From Solirubrobacter deserti (GTDB lineage: Bacteria > Actinomycetota > Thermoleophilia > Solirubrobacterales > Solirubrobacteraceae), in NCBI RefSeq assembly GCF_027587175.1, contig NZ_JAPCID010000061.1, forward strand, positions 1-43,404: 43,404 nt of DNA, given 5' to 3'. The position numbers and the translations under genes were made by a program. Shown here in pieces: positions 8,980-17,052 of the stretch (position 1 is the first letter of the stretch; each line of letters starts with the position of its first letter). A model generated the notes under the pieces. The model was not told the origin of the DNA, ran no database searches, and saw nothing but the letters and a program-made list of their open reading frames with translations.

Positions 8980-9408
8980 GTGTTCGTACTCGTCGTTGGA
9001 GCGGGGCGCGTCGGGGCAGCGTTGGCCACGTCGGCGCTGGGCCGCGGCCACACCGTGTCCGTCCTGGATGAGGACCCGCTGTCGCACGAGCGGCTGGACG
9101 TCGAGCTCGGCTCGTCCTGGGAAGAAGCGGGCGGGCGCTTCACCATCGGCACCGCGCTGGAGATCGACGCCCTGATCGAGGCCGGGGTCGAGGAGGCCGA
9201 CGTGTTCATCGCCTCCACCAACGGCGACAACACGAACCTGGTGGTCGCGCAGATCGCGCAGCGCAAGTTCAACGTCGAGCGCGTGATCGCGCGCGTGCTG
9301 GACCCGCGCCGTGCCGCCTGGTACGCCGAGCAGGGCCTGCAGACCATCTGCCCGACCCAGATCGCGATCGAACAGCTGCAGCAGGCGGCGCTCGGCGAGG
9401 TCGTCTGA
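8980..9408 (+). CDS. TrkA-N domain protein (CeoB-like), potassium channel/transporter regulator
   Basis: 142 residues consisting of a single Rossmann-fold RCK/TrkA-N domain: Gly-Ala-Gly-Arg-Val-Gly at residues 7-12 is the NAD(H)-binding motif, and the Ser-Thr-Asn-Gly-Asp-Asn segment marks the second half. It lacks a TrkA-C ligand domain. Cytosolic. TrkA-type subunits bind NAD(H)/ATP and gate potassium transporters. GTG start with TAGGGT (8967-8972) 7 bases upstream, so it may also be transcribed from its own leaderless promoter inside the operon. Its last base is shared with the next gene's ATG. Pairing with a second TrkA protein matches mycobacterial ceoB/ceoC. Confidence 0.88.
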   Translation: MFVLVVGAGRVGAALATSALGRGHTVSVLDEDPLSHERLDVELGSSWEEAGGRFTIGTALEIDALIEAGVEEADVFIASTNGDNTNLVVAQIAQRKFNVERVIARVLDPRRAAWYAEQGLQTICPTQIAIEQLQQAALGEVV

Positions 9409-10091
9409 TGGACGAGGGCCTCTACGTCATCATCGCGGGCGCCGGCAAGGTCGGCTGGAACCTCGCGCGCGAGCTGCTCGAGAAGGGCCACGAGGTCACC
9501 TGCATCGAGCAGGACCGCCGCCGCTATCTGACCGTCGAGCAGGAGCTCGAGCACGCCGTCCAGTACGGCGACGCCACCGAGCTGTGGGTCCTGGAGCGCG
9601 CGGGCATCCAGCGCGCCGACCTGGTGGTCGCCGTGACCGGCGACGACGAGGACAACCTGCTGATCTGCCAGGTGGCCAAGGAGAAGTACCTGTGCGAGCG
9701 GATCATCGCCCGGGTGAACAACCCGCGGAACCTCGAGCACTTCAAGCTGCTCGGCATCCAGCCCGCGGTGTCCGCCACCGACCTGATCCTGCGCCTGATC
9801 GAACACGAGGTCCCGCGCTACGGGCTCGTCCACCTGCTCGATCTGCCGGAGGAGCGCCTCGAGATCATCGAGCTCGTGGTCTCCGACACCGCGCCCGCCG
9901 CCGGTCGTGCGATCGCTGACATCGGGCTCCCGGACGGCGCACTCGTTATTTCGGTGCTTCGCGGCGGCTCGGGCTTCGTGCCCAAGGCAGACACGGTGGT
10001 TGAGGCGGGCGACGAGGTCCTCGTCGTCCTCGACCCGGGCATCGAGCGTGACATCACCGCCCAGTTCGTGGGCGACAACGGTCACGCGTAA
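9408..10091 (+). CDS. TrkA-family potassium uptake regulator with TrkA-N and TrkA-C domains (CeoC-like)
   Basis: 227 residues. Residues 6-125 are a TrkA-N Rossmann domain (Gly-Ala-Gly-Lys-Val-Gly near 11-16; acidic residues after beta-2 bind the cofactor ribose). Residues about 145-220 form a TrkA-C (RCK-C) domain, which in this family can bind ligands such as c-di-AMP. It overlaps the preceding TrkA-N gene by one base (TGATG), so the two are translationally coupled and probably form hetero-oligomers. As last gene of the operon it is followed by a possible structured RNA and the hairpin at 10223-10250. Confidence 0.9.
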   Translation: MDEGLYVIIAGAGKVGWNLARELLEKGHEVTCIEQDRRRYLTVEQELEHAVQYGDATELWVLERAGIQRADLVVAVTGDDEDNLLICQVAKEKYLCERIIARVNNPRNLEHFKLLGIQPAVSATDLILRLIEHEVPRYGLVHLLDLPEERLEIIELVVSDTAPAAGRAIADIGLPDGALVISVLRGGSGFVPKADTVVEAGDEVLVVLDPGIERDITAQFVGDNGHA

Positions 10092-10114
10092 GGCTCCGTT
10101 CCCGTACCATTGCC

Positions 10115-10250
10115 AGCAAGACGGCCTCGCCGCCGCAAGTGAGCTCCAACCCCGAGCTCGGCCTGCGAACAAAGGGCACCCCTCCGCCCTGGGCCCAGTA
10201 GGCATCGCGGCGCGAGCGGCAAGCGACCCGCCCCACCCGGGGCGGGTCGC
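10115..10250 (+). ncRNA. Candidate structured RNA ending in a strong hairpin, family unknown
   Basis: Between the TrkA stop and the convergent regulator there is no convincing gene. A TACCAT box at 10115-10120 could start an RNA near 10127. Downstream are GAGCTC repeated around a 7-base loop (a hairpin, since GAGCTC is self-complementary), AGGGC/GCCCT closing an 8-base loop inside an outer GCCT/AGGC pair, and CGCCGC with GCGGCG that could close a three-way junction, then the 12-bp hairpin at 10223-10250. I could not match it to 6S, SRP, tmRNA or the ydaO riboswitch. It may simply be the 3' UTR of the operon. Confidence 0.3.
10223..10250. terminator. 12-bp perfect hairpin between convergent genes, bidirectional terminator
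   Basis: GCGACCCGCCCC (10223-10234) pairs exactly with 10239-10250 around the tetraloop ACCC. It lies between the stops of the TrkA gene (+) and the Crp-type gene (-). No T-run follows on either strand, common for actinobacterial terminators. Confidence 0.65.
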
Positions 10251-10268
10251 CCCGCCGAACTGCGCCGT

Positions 10269-11030
10269 CTACGCGGAGTGCCGCTGGAAGGCGATGGAGC
10301 TGTGATCGTCGACCGGCCGCGCCTGCCGCGGCTCGGGCGGCTCGCCGAGCAGCAGCCAGCCGCCGTCCGGGCGACGTTCGACCTCTCCGCGCGCGATCAA
10401 CTGTCCCAGGGCCGTCGTGACCGACGGGCGGCGGGCGCCGACCATGCCGGCCAGCGTGCGATGCGGGAGCCGCAGCGAGACCACCACGCCGCCGGGAGCG
10501 ACGCGGCCCCAGCGCTCGGCCAGGCACCACAGCAGCGCGAGGAGACGGTCGTCGACCCGGGTCAGATGGGCGATCGCCTGCATGACGACCAGCCGCTCGG
10601 CGCGGCGGGCGGCGCGTTCGACCAGCGAGGCAAAGATTTCGGGCCACTGGGCGGCGCGGACGGCCAGGGCCTGGTCGATCACGGCCAGGCGGACCGTGCT
10701 GAGCGCGCTCCACTCGACGCTGCGGGGCAGCAGGACCTCGGCGTCCCGGTCGTCCCAGGCACGCAAGAGATCGCCCGGGCCGAGCAGCTCGGCGCACGGG
10801 TGGTCGCCCACGATGGCCTCACGCACGAGCAGGCCGTCGAGGACGAGCAGCCCGATCGGATTCGTCCCGCCGGCCAACGCGCGGGCGGGCGACCACGGCC
10901 CCCGAGGCACGTCGATCGAGCGCGCGAACAAGCGCTGGCTGACTTCGCGCACACGGCGCGGATCCAGGCCTCGAGCGAGCTCGGGGTCTGCCTCCAAGAG
11001 CTGAACTGAGCCGTTCCCGGCGTCTGGCAT
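10269..11030 (-). CDS. Crp/Fnr-family transcription regulator
   Basis: 253 residues. Residues about 30-130 are a degenerate cyclic-nucleotide-binding beta barrel (Leu-Leu-Gly-Pro-Gly-Asp-Leu-Leu near 85), a central dimerisation helix follows at about 140-165, and a Crp-type winged helix-turn-helix spans about 185-230, including the Arg-Arg-Pro-Ser-Val-Thr recognition region. The effector is unknown; the family responds to cAMP, redox or gas ligands. It converges on the TrkA operon and has tRNA-Gln upstream. A TACATT box (plus-strand AATGTA at 11088-11093) could be its -10, giving a leader of about 50 bases. Confidence 0.82.
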   Translation of the reverse strand: MPDAGNGSVQLLEADPELARGLDPRRVREVSQRLFARSIDVPRGPWSPARALAGGTNPIGLLVLDGLLVREAIVGDHPCAELLGPGDLLRAWDDRDAEVLLPRSVEWSALSTVRLAVIDQALAVRAAQWPEIFASLVERAARRAERLVVMQAIAHLTRVDDRLLALLWCLAERWGRVAPGGVVVSLRLPHRTLAGMVGARRPSVTTALGQLIARGEVERRPDGGWLLLGEPPEPRQARPVDDHSSIAFQRHSA

Positions 11031-11160
11031 GCGAACGGAAGTCCTGTCGATCGCGCGGAGGCGGCTGCCCCCGCTAGGCCGAGCTTCAATGTAGCGCTGA
11101 GAATACCTGGGTGGAAGGCTTCAGAACCGGTCGGTCCGCCTATTTCGTGTTCGTGGTTCC

Positions 11161-11166
11161 TATACT
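11161..11166 (+). promoter_or_regulatory. -10 box of the tRNA-Gln gene
   Basis: TATACT lies 16 bases before the mature tRNA 5' end, right for transcription starting just upstream of the tRNA. I see no good -35 hexamer at the usual distance. Confidence 0.5.
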
Positions 11167-11182
11167 GCTCCCCGCAACCCGT

Positions 11183-11254
11183 TGCCGGGTGGTGTAATTG
11201 GCAACACGCCAGATTCTGGCTCTGGTATTTGGGGTTCGAGTCCCTGCCCGGCAG
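11183..11254 (+). tRNA. tRNA-Gln (anticodon CTG)
   Basis: 72-nt cloverleaf. The acceptor arm TGCCGGG (11183-11189) pairs with CCCGGCA (11247-11253). The anticodon stem CCAGA/TCTGG encloses loop TTCTGGC with anticodon CTG, and the T arm holds the TTCGAGT loop. The discriminator base is G and CCA is not encoded. It lies upstream of the Hen1-Pnkp RNA repair genes. Confidence 0.95.
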
Positions 11255-11259
11255 CTTCT

Positions 11260-11298
11260 CGCGATGTGTTCACGGCTCGAACCCGTGAACACATCGCG
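11260..11298 (+). terminator. 16-bp hairpin just after tRNA-Gln
   Basis: Bases 11260-11275 pair perfectly with 11283-11298 around a 7-base loop, starting 5 bases after the tRNA. It most likely ends the tRNA transcript and separates it from the Hen1 promoter (TACGGT at 11317-11322). No T-run follows. Confidence 0.7.
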
Positions 11299-11330
11299 CA
11301 GAATCGCTCGTCCGGCTACGGTGCCGCTCA

Positions 11331-12623
11331 GTGCTTCTGAGCATTTCCACCACGCACCGGCCCGCGACCGATCTGGGCTTTCTGTTGCACAAGCACCCCG
11401 ACCGGGTGCAGGCCTTCCGGCTCCCGTTCGGGACCGCGCACGTCCTCTATCCCGAGGCGACCGACACCCGCTGCACGGCCACGCTGCTGCTCGAGATCGA
11501 CCCGGTCGGGCTCACCCGCCGCGGCGGCCGCGGCGCCTTCGCGCTCGCCGAGTACGTCAACGACCGGCCGTACGTGGCGTCGTCGCTGCTCAGCGTCGCG
11601 CTGGTCACCGTCTTCAAGACCGCGATGGAAGGCCGCACGCCCGCGCTCGCCCAGACCGAGATCCCGCTCGCGGCCGAGCTGCCCGCCGTGCCCGCGCGCG
11701 GCGGGGAGGAACTCGTCGGCAGGCTGTTCGAGCCGCTCGGCTACGAGGTCACCGTCACGGACATCGGCAGCGGCCGCCACGTCGGACTCAGGCTGGCCGC
11801 GACCACCCGGCTCTCGGCGCTGCTCACCCACCTGTACGTGCTGCTCCCCGTGCTCGACGACGAGAAGCACTACTGGGTCGACAAGGCCGAGATCGAGAAG
11901 CTGCTGCGCCGCGGTGAGGGCTGGCTGAACACGCACCCGGAGCGGGAGCTGATCACGCGCCGCTACCTCAAGCACGAGCGCCGGCTCGTGAACCCCGCGC
12001 TCGCCGCGCTGGGCGAGCAGCAGCCTGAAGACGAGCAACGGGAAGCGGCGCTCGAGCGCCCGGTCTCGCTCAAGGACCAGCGGCTCGGCACGGTCCAGGC
12101 CGTGCTGCGCGAGACGGGCGCGACGAGCGTGATCGACCTCGGCTGCGGGTCGGGCGCGCTGCTCGAGCGCCTCACCAAGGATGGCTACCGCGTCCTGGCC
12201 GGCGCCGACGTGTCCGCGCGGGCGCTCGAGCACGCGCAGCGGCGCGTCGGCTCCGCGCGGCTGTTCCACAGCCCGCTGACCTACCGCGACAAGCGCTTGC
12301 GCAACTACGACGCCGCCACGCTGGTCGAGGTGATCGAGCACTTCGACCCGCCGCGTCTGCGCGCGCTCGAGCAGAACGTGTTCGGCTCCGCGCAGCCTCG
12401 CACGGTGATCGTCACCACGCCCAACGCCGAGTACAACCGCCTGTGGCCGAGTCTGGAGGGCTTCCGGCACCCCGACCACCGCTTCGAGTTCACGCGGGCG
12501 GAGTTCGCCGCCTGGGCGACCCGGATCGAAGCCGAATACGGCTACCGAGTCCGCTTCGTCCCGGTCGGGCCGGAGGACGCTGAAGCCGGCCCGCCCACGC
12601 AGATGGCGGTGTTCACCCGATGA
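11331..12623 (+). CDS. hen1: Hen1, RNA 3'-terminal 2'-O-methyltransferase
   Basis: 430 residues. In bacteria Hen1 methylates the 2'-OH at the broken 3' end of a cleaved tRNA before Pnkp seals it, protecting the repaired site from renewed cutting. The N-terminal half (about 1-235) matches the bacterial Hen1 domain that activates the Pnkp ligase, beginning with the typical Thr-Thr-His-Arg-Pro-Ala-Thr-Asp-Leu-Gly segment. The C-terminal methyltransferase has the SAM loop Asp-Leu-Gly-Cys-Gly-Ser-Gly near 269 and the Hen1 metal ligands Glu-x-x-Glu-His (Glu-Val-Ile-Glu-His) plus a later His in Asp-His-Arg-Phe-Glu-Phe. TACGGT lies 8 bases before the GTG start, suggesting a leaderless transcript. It overlaps pnkp by 4 bases. 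Confidence 0.93.
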   Translation: MLLSISTTHRPATDLGFLLHKHPDRVQAFRLPFGTAHVLYPEATDTRCTATLLLEIDPVGLTRRGGRGAFALAEYVNDRPYVASSLLSVALVTVFKTAMEGRTPALAQTEIPLAAELPAVPARGGEELVGRLFEPLGYEVTVTDIGSGRHVGLRLAATTRLSALLTHLYVLLPVLDDEKHYWVDKAEIEKLLRRGEGWLNTHPERELITRRYLKHERRLVNPALAALGEQQPEDEQREAALERPVSLKDQRLGTVQAVLRETGATSVIDLGCGSGALLERLTKDGYRVLAGADVSARALEHAQRRVGSARLFHSPLTYRDKRLRNYDAATLVEVIEHFDPPRLRALEQNVFGSAQPRTVIVTTPNAEYNRLWPSLEGFRHPDHRFEFTRAEFAAWATRIEAEYGYRVRFVPVGPEDAEAGPPTQMAVFTR

Positions 12624-15085
12624 AGATCACGCTCGGCGATCCCTGCCTGGTCGTGCTGATCGGCGCCTCCGGCTCCGGCAAGAGCACGTTCGCGGAGCGC
12701 CACTTCCTGCCGACCGAGACCGTCAGCAGCGACGCCTGCCGCGCGCTGGTGGCCGACGACCCCAACGCCCAGGACGCCACCGAGGACGCATTCGCGGTCC
12801 TGCACGAGATCACCTCGCGCCGGCTCGCACGCGGCCGCCTCACCGTCATCGACGCCACCAACGTCCAGCGCGAGGCGCGCGAGCCGCTCGTGCGGATCGC
12901 CCGCGAGCACGACCTGTTCGCGGCCGCGATCGTGATCGACACGCCCGAGGCCACCTGCCAGGCGCGCAACGCCACGCGCCCGGACCGCGACTTCGGCGAG
13001 CACGTCATCCGCCGCCAGGCGCGCGACCTGCGCCGGTCGCTCAAGTTCCTTCAGAAGGAGGGCTTCCGCTTCGCGCACACCGTCCGGCCCGGTGACGAGA
13101 TCGAGATCGTCCGCGAGCCGCTGTGGGCCAACCGCGCACACGAGGCGGGTCCGTTCGACATCGTCGGCGACGTCCACGGCTGCCACGAAGAGCTCAGCAC
13201 GCTCCTCGACCGGCTCGGCTACACCGAAGCCGGGCACCCTGAAGGCCGGCGCCTGGTCTTCGTCGGCGACTACGTGGACCGTGGCCCCGACACGCCGAAC
13301 GTCCTGCGCACCGTCATGCGCCTGCAGGCCGCCGGCCACGCGATCGCGCTGCCCGGCAACCACGACGTCAAGCTCCTGCGCAAGCTCAACGGCCGCGACG
13401 TGCAGGTCACCCACGGTCTCGCCGAATCACTGGAGCAGCTGGAGGCGGACCCGGTCGACGGCGCCGCCGACTTCCTCAAGGACCTCACCAGCCACGTCGT
13501 GCTCGACGGCGGCCGGCTGGTCGTCGCCCATGCGGGCATGCCCGAGCGCTACCAGGGCCGCAGCTCCCGCCGCGTGCGCGAGTTCGCCCTCTATGGCGAG
13601 ACGACGGGGGAGACGGACGAGTTCGGCCTGCCCGTCCGCGGCGACTGGGCGGCGGACTATCGCGGCCGCGCGACCGTCGTCTACGGCCATACCCCGGTCG
13701 CCGAGCCCGGCTGGGTCAACAACACGATCAACATCGACACGGGCTGCGTGTTCGGCGGCGCGCTGACCGCGCTCCGATGGCCCGAGCGCGAGCTCGTCAG
13801 CGTGCCCGCCACCCGCGAGCACTATGCGCCCGCCAAGCCGCTGCGCGCGCTCGAGGAGCGCCCCGACCGCCTGCTCGACGTCGAGGACATCGCCGGCAAG
13901 CGCTTCGTCCAGACGCGGTTCGCCCGCACCGTCACGATCCGGGAGGAGCTCGCGGCGGGCGCGATGGAGGTGATGAGCCGCTTCGCCGTCGACCCGCGCT
14001 GGCTCGTCTACCTGCCCCCGACGATGGCGCCCACGGCCACCAGCCAGCGCGAGGACGCGCTCGAGCACCCGGCGGAGGCGTTCGCCGAGTATCGCGCCGA
14101 GGGCGTCGGCCACGTGGTGTGCGAGGAGAAGCACATGGGCTCGCGCGCGATCGCGGTCGTGTGCCGCGACGAGGCGACCGCGGCCACGCGCTTCGGAGCC
14201 GAGGGCACCGGCGCGCTCTACACGCGCACGGGCCGCCCGTTCCTCGACGACGCCGAGCCCGCGCTCGCCCGCATCCGCGAGGCCGCCACCGCCGCGAACC
14301 TGTGGGAGACGCTCGAGTCCGACTGGGTCGTGCTCGACTGCGAGCTGCTGCCGTGGTCGGCCAAGGCGCAGCAGCTGATCGACCGCCAGTACGCGCCGGT
14401 CGGCGCCGCGGGCACCGCCGCCCTGGAGGCGAGCGTCGCCGTGCTCGAAACCGCGGCGCGGCGGGTCGACGTCGGCGCGCTGCTCGAGCGCACCCGCGAG
14501 CGAGCCCGTCGGGTCGCGGGCTACGTGCACGCCTACCAGCACTACAACTGGCCCGTCTCCGGGCTGGAGGACCTGCGCCTCGCGCCGTTCCACGTCCTCG
14601 CCACCGAATCGGGGGCGTGCTTCGACCGCGACCACGCCTGGCACCTGGAGCACTGCGACGCGCTCGCGGCGGCCGACCCCGAGTGGATCCGCCGCACGGA
14701 CCGCCGCTTCGTCGACCTCACCGGCTCGGACGCCGAAGCCACCGCGTGGTGGGAGGAGCTCACGGCCGGTGGCGGCGAGGGCATGGTCGTCAAGCCGCTC
14801 GCGTTCACCACACGCGGCCGCCGCGGATTCGCGCAGCCCGGCATCAAGGTCCGCGGCCGCGAGTACCTGCGGATCATCTACGGGCCGGAGTACGACGCGC
14901 CGGACCAGATCGCCCGCCTACGCAGCCGCGCGCTGGGCCGCAAGCGCGGCCTCGCCGGGCGCGAGTTCGCGCTCGGCGTCGAGGCGCTCGAGCGGTTCGT
15001 CCGCCGCGAGCCGCTGTTCCGCGTCCACGAGTGCGTCTTCGGAGTGCTCGCGCTGGAGTCAGAACCCATCGATCCGCGGCTCTAA
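12620..15085 (+). CDS. pnkp: Pnkp, three-domain RNA end-healing and sealing enzyme
   Basis: 821 residues, full length for bacterial Pnkp. Domain 1 (about 1-165) is a polynucleotide 5'-kinase with P-loop Gly-Ala-Ser-Gly-Ser-Gly-Lys-Ser-Thr at 15-23. Domain 2 (about 175-400) is a metallophosphoesterase with Gly-Asp-Val-His-Gly near 183, Gly-Asp-Tyr-Val-Asp-Arg-Gly near 216 and Gly-Asn-His-Asp near 248; it removes 2',3'-cyclic phosphates. Domain 3 (about 460-821) is the ligase adenylyltransferase, with Lys504 in Glu-Lys-His-Met-Gly-Ser-Arg as the predicted AMP acceptor. ATGA overlap with hen1 shows coupling; the two proteins form the known Pnkp-Hen1 repair complex, which mends tRNAs cut by ribotoxins. 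Confidence 0.95.
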   Translation: MKITLGDPCLVVLIGASGSGKSTFAERHFLPTETVSSDACRALVADDPNAQDATEDAFAVLHEITSRRLARGRLTVIDATNVQREAREPLVRIAREHDLFAAAIVIDTPEATCQARNATRPDRDFGEHVIRRQARDLRRSLKFLQKEGFRFAHTVRPGDEIEIVREPLWANRAHEAGPFDIVGDVHGCHEELSTLLDRLGYTEAGHPEGRRLVFVGDYVDRGPDTPNVLRTVMRLQAAGHAIALPGNHDVKLLRKLNGRDVQVTHGLAESLEQLEADPVDGAADFLKDLTSHVVLDGGRLVVAHAGMPERYQGRSSRRVREFALYGETTGETDEFGLPVRGDWAADYRGRATVVYGHTPVAEPGWVNNTINIDTGCVFGGALTALRWPERELVSVPATREHYAPAKPLRALEERPDRLLDVEDIAGKRFVQTRFARTVTIREELAAGAMEVMSRFAVDPRWLVYLPPTMAPTATSQREDALEHPAEAFAEYRAEGVGHVVCEEKHMGSRAIAVVCRDEATAATRFGAEGTGALYTRTGRPFLDDAEPALARIREAATAANLWETLESDWVVLDCELLPWSAKAQQLIDRQYAPVGAAGTAALEASVAVLETAARRVDVGALLERTRERARRVAGYVHAYQHYNWPVSGLEDLRLAPFHVLATESGACFDRDHAWHLEHCDALAAADPEWIRRTDRRFVDLTGSDAEATAWWEELTAGGGEGMVVKPLAFTTRGRRGFAQPGIKVRGREYLRIIYGPEYDAPDQIARLRSRALGRKRGLAGREFALGVEALERFVRREPLFRVHECVFGVLALESEPIDPRL

Positions 15086-15131
15086 CCGCCACATTGCCGA
15101 GCCTTTACCGCCTCCCGGGACAGTTCCTCCC

Positions 15132-15224
15132 ATGAGGACGATCAAGGTCATCGCGACCACCACCGCCCTCACGCTCCCGATCCTCCTCCCGGCCATGGCC
15201 GAGGCGAAGGCCACCTGGACCTAG
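15132..15224 (+). CDS. Possible 30-residue secreted peptide
   Basis: ATG at 15132 begins a peptide with a basic start, a Thr/Ala/Leu hydrophobic core and an Ala-Met-Ala site, like a signal peptide, ending after only about six further residues. No Shine-Dalgarno or clear -10 box precedes it. It lies in a 143-base gap between pnkp and the convergent ABC gene, which otherwise shows nothing. It could be chance or the remnant of a longer secreted protein. Confidence 0.25.
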   Translation: MRTIKVIATTTALTLPILLPAMAEAKATWT

Positions 15225-15228
15225 ACCC

Positions 15229-17052
15229 CTACGCGGCGCTCTGCTCGCGCCAGTCCTCGTGCAGACGCCAGTAGTGCCCTCGCGCCGCCAGCAACTCGGC
15301 GTGGGACCCCTGCTCCACGATGCGCCCGTGCTCCATCACGACGATCTGGCCCGCCCGCTCGATCGTGGAGAGCCGGTGCGCGATGACGATCGCTGTCCGG
15401 CCGGCGAGCAGCCGCCGCAGGCCGGCTTCGATCTTGGATTCCGTGTGCACGTCGACGTTCGAGGTCGCCTCGTCCAGGACGAGGATCCGGGGGTCGGCGA
15501 CGAGCGCTCGCGCGAAGGCGACGAGCTGCCGCTGCCCCGCCGAGAGCTGGACCCCGCGCTCGCCGACCGGGGTGTCGTATCCGAGCTCGAGCCCGGCGAT
15601 GAAGTCGTCGGCACCCACGGCCGCGGCCGCCGCCCGCACCTGATCGCCTGAAGCGTCGGGGCGGCCGAACGCGATGTTCTCCGCGATCGTGCCGCTGAAC
15701 AGGAACGCCTCCTGGGGCACGATGCCCATCTGCGATCGCAGCGACTGCGCCGTCACGTCGCGCAGGTCGTGGCCGTCGACCAGCACGCGCCCGTCCGTCG
15801 GGTCGTAGAAGCGCGCGACGAGCTTAGCGAACGTCGACTTGCCGGCGCCGGTCGTGCCCACGAGCGCGACCGTCTGCCCGGGCGGGACCGTCAGCGTGAC
15901 CTCCCGCAGCGCGTACGCGTCGCCGCCGTAGGAGAAGGACACGTCGTCGAGCACGATCTCGCCGCGGATGCGCGGCAGCTGGATCGCGTCCGGCGCGTCC
16001 ACCAGGTCGGGCTCCTCGTCGAGCAGCTCGAAGATCTTGTCCAGCGCCGCCATGCCGGCCTGGTAGGTCGTGTAGAGCTGGCTCAGCTGCTGAATCGGGT
16101 CGAAGAAGTTGTTCAACGCGGCCAGGAACGCGACGAGGACGCCGATCGTGATCTCGCCGTTCAGCGCCTGGACGCCGCCGTAGAACAGGATCCCGGCGGT
16201 CGCGAGGGCGCTCAGCAGCTCCACGCCGGGGAAGTACGCGGCGTTGAGATGGACCGTCTTCATGTTCGCGCCGCGGTTCTCCTCGTTGAGGTCCTCGAAG
16301 CGGCGCAGGTGGCGCGGCTCCTGCGCGAACGTGCGCACGACGCGGATCCCCGACAGCGTCTCCTGCAGGTAGGCGGTGATCGCGGCGACCTTCTCGCGCG
16401 TGGCGCGGTAGGCGTCGGCCGAGACGATCCGGAACACGAACGACGCGATCCCGAGCACCGGGAACACCGTGTAGGTGATCAGCGCGAGCTCCGGATCGAG
16501 CGTGAACAGGATCGCGGCGGTACCGATCAGCGTCAGCGACGAGCCGAACAACGTCACGATGCCGTCGCTGACCAGCGTGTCGAGTGCCTCCACGTCGTTG
16601 GACATGCGCGAGATCAGCACGCCCGCGCGCTTGCGCGAGTAGAAGCCGACCGACATCCCCTGCAGGTGCTGGAAGAGCTGGATCCGCAGGTCCTGCAGCG
16701 CGCGCTGGCCGATCCAGCCGACGAGGTAGGTCTGCGCGTAGGTCGCGCCCCAGTACGCGATCGCGCTGACCAGGAAGGCGACGACGATCCACGTCAGTGC
16801 AGTCATGTTGCCGGGCACGATGCCGCTGTCGATCGCGAGCTTGGCCAGCGGCGGCGGCGCCAGCGCGGCGGCCGTCGCGATGATCAGCGCGACGAACATC
16901 AGCGCCACGCGGCCGCGGTAGGGCGAGAGCAGCACGATCAGACCGCGCAGCTTGCGCCCGCGCCCGCTCGTCGCGCGCCAGCGCCGGATGAGATCGTCCC
17001 TGCGGCGCACAGGACCAGCGGCTTCGAGGGATTCCCTGTCGGCACGCGTCAC
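15229..17052 (-). CDS. ABC exporter half-transporter, subunit with canonical catalytic Glu and altered signature
   Basis: 607 residues: six-helix exporter membrane domain (about 40-330) followed by an ATPase domain (about 350-600). Walker A Gly-Thr-Thr-Gly-Ala-Gly-Lys-Ser is near 398. The signature is Leu-Ser-Ala-Gly-Gln near 502, differing from the usual Leu-Ser-Gly-Gly-Gln. Walker B ends Leu-Asp-Glu-Ala, so the catalytic Glu is present. It is the second gene of a pair and its GTG start overlaps the upstream partner by 4 bases. Together they form a BmrCD/TM287-288-type heterodimer exporting drugs or lipids; the substrate is unknown. Confidence 0.9.
   Translation of the reverse strand: MTRADRESLEAAGPVRRRDDLIRRWRATSGRGRKLRGLIVLLSPYRGRVALMFVALIIATAAALAPPPLAKLAIDSGIVPGNMTALTWIVVAFLVSAIAYWGATYAQTYLVGWIGQRALQDLRIQLFQHLQGMSVGFYSRKRAGVLISRMSNDVEALDTLVSDGIVTLFGSSLTLIGTAAILFTLDPELALITYTVFPVLGIASFVFRIVSADAYRATREKVAAITAYLQETLSGIRVVRTFAQEPRHLRRFEDLNEENRGANMKTVHLNAAYFPGVELLSALATAGILFYGGVQALNGEITIGVLVAFLAALNNFFDPIQQLSQLYTTYQAGMAALDKIFELLDEEPDLVDAPDAIQLPRIRGEIVLDDVSFSYGGDAYALREVTLTVPPGQTVALVGTTGAGKSTFAKLVARFYDPTDGRVLVDGHDLRDVTAQSLRSQMGIVPQEAFLFSGTIAENIAFGRPDASGDQVRAAAAAVGADDFIAGLELGYDTPVGERGVQLSAGQRQLVAFARALVADPRILVLDEATSNVDVHTESKIEAGLRRLLAGRTAIVIAHRLSTIERAGQIVVMEHGRIVEQGSHAELLAARGHYWRLHEDWREQSAA

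Noticed and set aside
4898-10205. Minus-strand open frames of 659 and 1070 codons opposite the permease/TrkA operon
   Set aside because: His/Arg/Asp/Gln-rich antisense shadows without domains; the plus-strand operon is well supported.
10115-10250. Assignment of the structured gap to 6S RNA, SRP RNA, tmRNA or the c-di-AMP ydaO riboswitch
   Set aside because: None of the conserved cores I know for these RNAs is present on either strand, and a riboswitch would be expected upstream, not downstream, of the genes.
10054-10268. Minus-strand reading through the intergenic gap as a short peptide
   Set aside because: It runs over the hairpins and antisense to the TrkA end with no recognisable domain; a structured RNA or UTR explains the gap better.
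11260-11298. Hairpin after tRNA-Gln as an attachment site of an integrated element
   Set aside because: No direct copy of the tRNA 3' end and no integrase in the window; a terminator is simpler.
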